In this document: piece by piece, positions 8,738 to 13,671 of the stretch
Layout: the number at the start of each line of letters is the position of its first letter
Position numbering within the stretch: the stretch's first letter is position 1
Source of the DNA: Rhizomucor pusillus
Taxonomy: Eukaryota > Mucoromycota > Mucoromycetes > Mucorales > Lichtheimiaceae
Assembly: GCA_900175165.2 (NCBI GenBank)
Contig: FWWN02000642.1
Coordinates: 41,453 to 55,123, forward strand
Length of the DNA: 13,671 nucleotides
Reading direction: 5' to 3'
The notes under the pieces: generated by a model
The model's database searches: none
The model's input: only the letters and a program-made list of their open reading frames with translations
What the model was told of the DNA's origin: nothing
Made by a program: the position numbers and the translations under genes

Positions 8738-10127
8738 ATGGGAAATCAAGCAAGCAAAGTTATTGAAAAGACTAAAGAACGGAGGGGCAACAAGACCCGC
8801 CGAAAAAGCACCGCCACTGTCGGCGGTGGACGGTCGCACTCGTCGCTTTCGATATCGCACGCCAGCAGCTCCAATTCTCACGGCAACTACGATTGGGTCG
8901 AACCATCCTCAGGCAGCGGTGCCATCGATGCAGCCATGGCAGCCGCCGGTATGGCAGATGTGCGGAAACCCGCACCACCTATGATGACCGCAGCTGGCGG
9001 CGACAACGATACCACCTCTACCACCACCACCACCACCACGCCAACGCTTACACCGAGACGCAAGTCGGTCTCCGAAATACTCGCTAGACGTAAAGGGAGC
9101 TTCTCACGCATCAGCACGTCGCAGGAAGACTTTCGAGAGTACGATAGGTTGCAGAGACAGGTAAGTAATCCACACGTTGCGTTGGGTATTGATTTATATA
9201 TATTTATCATCCACATCATCATAATAGCACTATCTACTAAAAAGCGCGCGCAAGAGCAACACGGTGGCACCGATAAAGAATCCAAAGATCATCCTGGACC
9301 TTGGCTCGGCGGGAGGTATCTGGGCGTTGGAAATGGCGGCAACTTTTCCTGATACCGAAGTCATTGGCATCGACATCCAACCTCCGCCTCTGCAGCAGAA
9401 CGCGCCGAAAAATCTGAAGTTCATTGAATCCAACATTTACGAGAAGTTCCCTCTCGCGGATGCATCCGTTGATCTGTAAGTCAATAGTTCCAGCAGACGG
9501 ACGAACGGACGGACGGACGTAAAACAAGGATCTTTCTATTTCTAACACGCATACAAAAAAATAGAGTCTTCCAACGTGGGATGGGACACATCATCCGTAA
9601 AGACAAGTGGCCGCACGTCCTTGAGGAGATCCTTCGGGTGCTGAAACCAGGAGGCTATGTGGAGCTTGTCGAGGCTGATCTATGGCACCACAACCCGGGC
9701 CCTGTCCAGCAAGCATTCGACGCGTTTATGCAGGAGCAGTGTTCCGAGTACGGCCTTGATTTCGTCTTTACAGAATCCCTCAGTGCAATGATTGAAACTG
9801 CAGGATTCACGGATGTATCGCATACCTCGCTCGATATACCCATCGGTGAATGGCCCAAGGATCCAGGTACGGAGGAGGGATCTATAACCCCATCCAACCC
9901 AAGTTTCTCACCACCCCACTTTAGAGCTCAAGCAATACGGATTCATCAACAAGGAGACGCAAAAGGCGTATCTGAGGAACAGGAAACAATTTTACGTGTC
10001 TGCATGGGGAATCGCTCCTGAAGATTACGACGTGGCAGTGCAAGAGGTCATGGATGAGTTTGAGGAATACCATGGCTTTAGTCGATTCAACTCGTGGGTT
10101 GCAAGGAAACCTGCTGCAGAAGACTAA
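8738..10127 (+). CDS. SAM-dependent methyltransferase (class I) with N-myristoylation-type start
   Basis: Exons 8738-9160, 9255-9475, 9565-9866 and 9925-10127 sum to 1149 nt, giving 382 aa; all introns are GT-AG and in phase. The start MGNQASK fits the N-myristoylation pattern MGxxxS and is followed by a basic stretch (KTKERRGNKTRRKS), suggesting membrane tethering. Residues 20-130 are Ser/Thr-rich and low-complexity, with a polythreonine run. The catalytic part begins at REYDRLQRQ. It has motif I as ILDLGSAGG (154-162), the acidic ribose contact D181 (VIGID), SVDLVFQRGMGHI (about 212-224), and RVLKPGGYVELVE (239-251), followed by an AWGIAPEDYD block. This resembles the large family of fungal methyltransferases of mostly unknown substrate. 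Motif I usually reads DxGCGTG, so SAG in place of CGT is unusual, and the QHYLLR-type segment usually following RLQ is missing or very short at the exon 1-2 junction. Substrate unknown. Confidence 0.88.
9496..9519 (+). repeat. Tetranucleotide repeat (GACG)n inside methyltransferase intron 2
   Basis: Six GACG-type units, one with a mismatch (AACG), lie between the donor at 9476 and the acceptor at 9564. It is a short microsatellite that could vary between strains without touching the coding sequence. Confidence 0.75.
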
Positions 10128-10348
10128 AACAACAATCCTCTTTTTCTCCTTTTACACACACCACCACCCAAATCTTGTATACACACACACACACGCACCA
10201 TAGCTTAATGTTCTTCTTTTTCTCCACCACAACTCCCTTTGCTCGACCCACCATCGTATTATCTTTCTTTCCTTACTATAGACTCTTTTCTCTCTCTCCC
10301 TCTCTCCCTCTCTCTCTCTCTCTCTCTCCCTAATCCCCATCCTACCCT
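10128..10348. repeat. CT-rich 3' flank with AC and CT microsatellites
   Basis: After the methyltransferase stop codon there is an AC repeat (about 10180-10194), a pyrimidine-rich run (about 10205-10290) and a near-pure CT repeat (about 10290-10329). This is likely 3' UTR plus simple sequence, with no coding potential. Confidence 0.6.
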
Positions 10349-10840
10349 GACATGTACATATTTATCTCATACAATCGGGGGAACGCCCAGCAGCAACAAC
10401 AACAACAACAAAAAATAATACGTTTATAATATAGAGATATTGAATGGTTCAACAAAAGGTCACGGTAGAAATGTAACAGAAAGGGGTTGAGCTCATAACG
10501 ACTGTGAAGGCAGCGGAGCTGTACGACGAGATGCAGGGCCACCAAAAAGAAGATGCCGATATCCCTGAAAACAGGTTAGGTTACGTAGCATTTTTCTGTC
10601 TTATAGTCCATTACTTTGTTAATGGTAGCAGCAGCAGTAGCAGCAGCTACAGGCAACGGGATGATGATATCCAGGGCCATTTGGAACAGACAAATGACAG
10701 ACACAGAAACAACAAAGGAAATGATTATTGCTACTATTCATTGTGGGGTTTGTTTCATTGTCTGCGGAGGGCGGGGCTTCGTCAGGAGCTGAATGACGAC
10801 GCATTGTTGCTTGCGGTTCCGGTATCTTTTCGGCTATTGA
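10349..10840 (-). pseudogene. Truncated, decayed copy of the 3' half of the 12458-13573 gene
   Basis: This stretch aligns by eye, in the same orientation, with 12300 to about 12966. Shared blocks include GACATGTACAT (10349 and 12300), GAGGGGTTGAG versus AAGGGGTTGAG before the old stop region, GATATCCCT with TTTTTCTGTCT (the splice acceptor and intron), CGGGATGATGATATC, TCGTCAGGAG, and GTATCTTTTC. On the minus strand the remnants AEKI, PDE and YHHP recall AEKIL, PPDETIM and YHHPG of the intact protein. Intron-derived sequence is kept, so it is a DNA-level duplication rather than a retrocopy. It lost roughly 170 bp of the parent, carries frame-breaking changes and ends right at the inverted-repeat element at 10843. 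No function is expected. Confidence 0.75.
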
Positions 10841-10842
10841 TA

Positions 10843-11224
10843 CGGACACCCCACTCTAATTTCCATATATGTTCGCGACACCCCACCTACCCGTAGGCAT
10901 TGCAAGAGCATTTGGCGCATGTTATCAATTAGAAAGCTCGAAAAGAATGCTGGAAATTTTAGAGACGTCATCCTCGTTGACTGATAGTACAACCATTGTT
11001 ATCACTATATAAATAGTATTGTTCTTATTACTATTGGGTCAAAATTCAAGCATTACAAAAGTTGCAGCACAAGGCACTGAATGGTTTCTGATGGTTTCAG
11101 ATCGAAGGAACTTATTGACGACGCACTGCTGTCGACAACTTAGGGATACGTCAGTTAACATAAGAAATAGAGCCGCCTAAAGCTGTGCAATGCATACAGG
11201 AACCTCGGGTAAGCGGGGTGTCCG
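10843..11224. mobile_element. MITE-like element with inverted ends and TA target duplication
   Basis: The 382-bp segment starts CGGACACCCC and ends GGGGTGTCCG, a perfect 10-bp terminal inverted repeat flanked by TA on both sides (10841-10842 and 11225-11226). A second, longer version of the terminal motif lies inside the left end (10875-10903, GACACCCCACCTACCCG, then GCATTGC). It pairs better with the right end (11187-11224), so the left terminus looks partly duplicated. No transposase frame fits inside, so it would be non-autonomous. TA duplication is typical of Tc1/mariner-type elements; that superfamily is an inference. Confidence 0.65.
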
Positions 11225-11227
11225 TAG

Positions 11228-11731
11228 CAATTCCCTTATGTAACATGCTTTCAATCCCACACCATCAATCAGTATGGACTAAACGAGCTGTGGGAGCACG
11301 CCCAAAAAGACAAATTTCATCCTGCCAAGAAGCCTAGCCTTTATTGGCTTAAATCATCAAGCGTCAATGCGTTCGAGCTTTATTTTTGCATACTTGCAAA
11401 AGGGTGTCAAAAGCGAGGCACCGGATCTGGCGGTGCATTTTCATCGGGAAAATGATTTTTCGCTTGTAAGGCGGACGAAGATAGCAGTAATGTTGGAACC
11501 CATTTAAAGGACTTTTGGTTTTGGAAAGGTATGAAGGGATCACTGAAAAGTTGCTCGAGGTTGAAAGGCCAAATGGAAAGAGAATGAAATTTGAAAGTTT
11601 AGATACTTAAAACTGAAGCGTTTGCAAGACTTTCAAATGCAAGAGTAGCTTTCAGTGATTTCCTTGGAGTTTCAATTTTGCATAGTCTCGTTGGAGTGCC
11701 TTCAAAAGCCTTAAAGGTTTTCACAGGCATT
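11228..11731 (+). pseudogene. Broken reading frame of unknown family
   Basis: Starting just after the MITE-like element, one plus frame runs about 168 codons with only three internal stops (TGA 11453, TGA 11585, TAG 11600) before TGA at 11732. The translation looks protein-like, for example NELWEHAQKDKFHPAKKPSL, then CQKRGTGSGGAFSSGK, then HLKDFWFWKGMKG after the first stop. There is no ATG at the head; an acceptor-like ATCAATCAG precedes TATGGACTAAAC. I do not recognise the family. It may be a decayed host gene or a transposon gene; unrecognised introns could also explain the stops. Coding origin is an inference from frame length and composition. Confidence 0.35.
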
Positions 11732-11734
11732 TGA

Positions 11735-12299
11735 CGAAGTCTGTCTCTATATAATGCACTTGTTAATTAAAATATTATTTTGCTGGTCTAGCTTATCTCT
11801 TCATCTAGCATTCTATCATCAACAATGGGTGCTGCAACGTGAGGCCAGTCGACCCGATCTCCCTTTCCGGTAATTCTGGTAAAACCAAAATATTGCTAAA
11901 CGACGACCAGTTGGTTGGATCCACATCGTGGTTAAGAATATCTCTTTATGTACTGGGTGAATCCTTCACTGCTATCGAGAAATGGGGCACAACATGTACA
12001 TGCATGTCCTTCTTCATTCACCTCAACTTTGTTGTCAGAATACGTAAAAGATGTTAAGCTAATCTATAAATGTATGATTAGATATGAAACATTATCTAAA
12101 CTTTGATAAGCAGTGGTGGCCCCTTGTGTTTAGCCATTGTGAGAAATGTTTGATGCAGATACGTTTAAGATGTGGTAGAAAGTAGCTCATCATTGTCTAC
12201 TGACAGGATATTTCAACCGGCCGATATCACCCTGGCAGCTTAATAGACTTGACAGCTTAGTATGATGATTTACACGCTCACTCATTCCCTTTCAATACG
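11735..12299. other. Intergenic, with one weak open frame
   Basis: A TATATAA at 11748-11754 lies about 70 bp before an ATG at 11825 that closes after five codons. A different frame is open from about 11809 to 12057 without its own ATG and shows no known domain. It may be decayed coding sequence or chance. 12060-12299 holds nothing recognisable. Confidence 0.35.
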
Positions 12300-12457
12300 G
12301 ACATGTACATGCTTTATATCATACAACCGGGTGGGAAAGCCCAACAAACACAATATGTTTATGATATAGAATATTTTACAGACATGGTACACAAAAATTT
12401 CACAGAGAGATGGAGGGGGAGAGAATAACAGAGAGGGGTTGAGACAAGTGGAATAGA

Positions 12458-13573
12458 TTAGTACTGGCGGGAAGAGTAGGAAGAGTTCATGGAGACCCAC
12501 GGCGGTGGCGGTGGTAAGGACGACGAAGAAGGATGAGGTGGTAGAGGATACGCTCGCGACGACGCGGGCGGAGGTGGTGGATAGCGGCCTGGTGGACGAT
12601 GCATCATCGGCGGCCGTGATGACCGATAGTAAGGGTGATGGGCTCCCGCAGGGCGATATCCCTAGAAGAAAAAGTTAAGTTAGTATTTTTCTGTCTCAAA
12701 GAATTTTTTGTCTTTCGTCTTCGTAGTCTTTACCTTTCTGCTGCTATTAGCACCGGGATGATGATATCTCGAGTCATTTGGAATAGGTGAAGGGGGCGGA
12801 GAGCGGCCGTGGAATCGTCTAACGGCGGTGGGTGCAGAAACAAAATGATGGGAGCCACGGCTGTTCATGATCGTTTCGTCAGGAGGTGACAGCAGCGCAG
12901 CCTTGCTTGCCTCCTCCTCTCGCTGCCGTTGTTGCTGCTGCTGTTTCAGTATCTTTTCAGCTTCCAACCGACGTTTCTCTGTTTCTTCTGCTTGCTGCCG
13001 CTGCTGCTGTTCTTCTCGCCGTCTTCTTTCAGCTTCCATTTGCTGCTGCTTATCGATCTGTTCTTGCCTCATGAGTTGCTTCATGAGCTGGAACAGTTCG
13101 TGCTTTTCTCGTTTCAACTCTTCCAGCTTTTGCGTGATTTCGATTACGGACAGACCAGGGGTCTCCTGCTCGATCACCTCCTTGTTGTCCCTGTTTCCAC
13201 TCTGCTCCTGGCTTTGTTGCTGCGTGGCAGATTGAGGATCAATGGTTGCTCCTTCTTCCATTGCAGTATCGGCATTTGATGATTCTGCCTTGCTGTAGAT
13301 TTTTAACTCTGGAGATTGGACATACTCCTCGCTTGGCGGTGACGGCAACCCGCTAGGGTTCAAATCAAGCTCGATCTTGGTCTTCTTGGTCGCTGTTACG
13401 GTCGAATCGTCGTCAGATAAGGACACTTGCTGTTTACGCTTTTCGGCAAAGCGTCGAACCACTGCGGTGCGGATGGAAGCAAGTTTGGGAGACGGCTTCA
13501 AATCGTATGTAACAATACGTTGCTTTGGTTCAATGTAGCGACCATCGTTATCCTCGAAGATCCTGTCAACCAT
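12458..13573 (-). CDS. Coiled-coil, Gln/Glu-rich and Pro-rich protein of unknown function
   Basis: Two exons on the minus strand, 13573-12734 (280 codons) and 12661-12458, give 347 aa. The 72-nt intron (12733-12662) starts GTAAAG and ends TACTAAC...TTCTTCTAG, a strong acceptor. Without splicing the frame ends at 12680. The N-terminus (about 1-50) is basic and fairly well ordered (RYIEPKQRIVTYDLKPSPK). Residues 50-140 are acidic and Ser-rich with a KKTK cluster. Residues 143-226 form a long charged coiled coil rich in Glu, Gln and Arg, and 257-333 are rich in Pro, Tyr, His and Arg. Such a layout is common in nuclear or RNA-related scaffolds, but no domain is recognised. The ATG at 13573 has an in-frame stop 48 bases before it, yet a pyrimidine run ending TTGACAG could be an acceptor just inside the frame, so further 5' exons may lie beyond the window. 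A decayed partial copy lies at 10349-10840. Confidence 0.75.
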
Positions 13574-13671
13574 ACAGAATGGAGAGAGAAAGAAGGGAAG
13601 AGATGCATCCTAAAAAAAAGGGCAAGCCAGAAAATTATTTCGATCGTTCTTTTTCCCTGTGTGACGGACAC
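13574..13671 (-). promoter_or_regulatory. Pyrimidine-rich upstream flank of the coiled-coil gene
   Basis: On the gene's strand this flank reads CTTTTTTTTAG, then a CT-rich run directly before the ATG. It may be a promoter or leader, or the end of an intron whose first exon lies beyond the window edge. Confidence 0.4.

Noticed and set aside
12929..13279. Long plus-strand frames inside the coiled-coil gene
   Set aside because: They are antisense shadows of CAG/GAG-rich coiled-coil codons, read as Leu/Cys/Ser-rich strings.
13663..13671. GACGGACAC at the right edge resembling the MITE end CGGACACC
   Set aside because: Only seven bases match, no TA precedes it and the window stops there, so it cannot be judged.

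Overview
The window looks like nuclear DNA of an early-diverging filamentous fungus, most likely Mucoromycota. That placement is an inference from gene architecture: short GT-AG introns of about 49-120 nt with CTAAC/CTAAT-like branch sites, pyrimidine-rich promoters, fungal-type protein families and many simple repeats. No rRNA, tRNA or CRISPR array was seen. All exon models were built by hand from reading frames, splice sites and family resemblance, with no alignments or transcript data.

Layout. (1) 1-722: the 3' part of an intron-containing Fanzor/TnpB-like RNA-guided nuclease gene, cut by the left window edge, with a possible transposon end just after its stop. (2) 1365-2232: a TLC-domain multi-pass membrane protein. 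(3) 2233-3767: a long gene-poor stretch ending in a TATA-like box and a CT-rich leader. (4) 3768-5613: a seven-exon STE20/PAK-type protein kinase of 443 aa. (5) 6124-8051: a seven-exon ALG1 orthologue of 477 aa (ER N-glycan mannosyltransferase). (6) 8738-10127: a four-exon SAM-dependent methyltransferase of 382 aa with an N-myristoylation-type start. (7) 10128-12457: a rearranged accessory stretch holding a decayed copy of the last gene, a small TA-flanked inverted-repeat element, and a broken reading frame of unknown origin. (8) 12458-13573, minus strand: a two-exon, 347-aa protein with a Glu/Gln/Arg-rich coiled coil and a Pro-rich C-terminus, of unknown function.

The genes do not form a pathway. 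ALG1 is housekeeping, while the kinase, TLC protein and methyltransferase look like independent single-gene units. The most notable content is mobile or derived: the Fanzor-type nuclease, the MITE-like element, and the truncated segmental duplication that ends exactly at that element. A weak similarity between the MITE ends and the sequence after the nuclease stop codon raises the possibility that both belong to TA-targeting DNA transposons. This is only suggestive.
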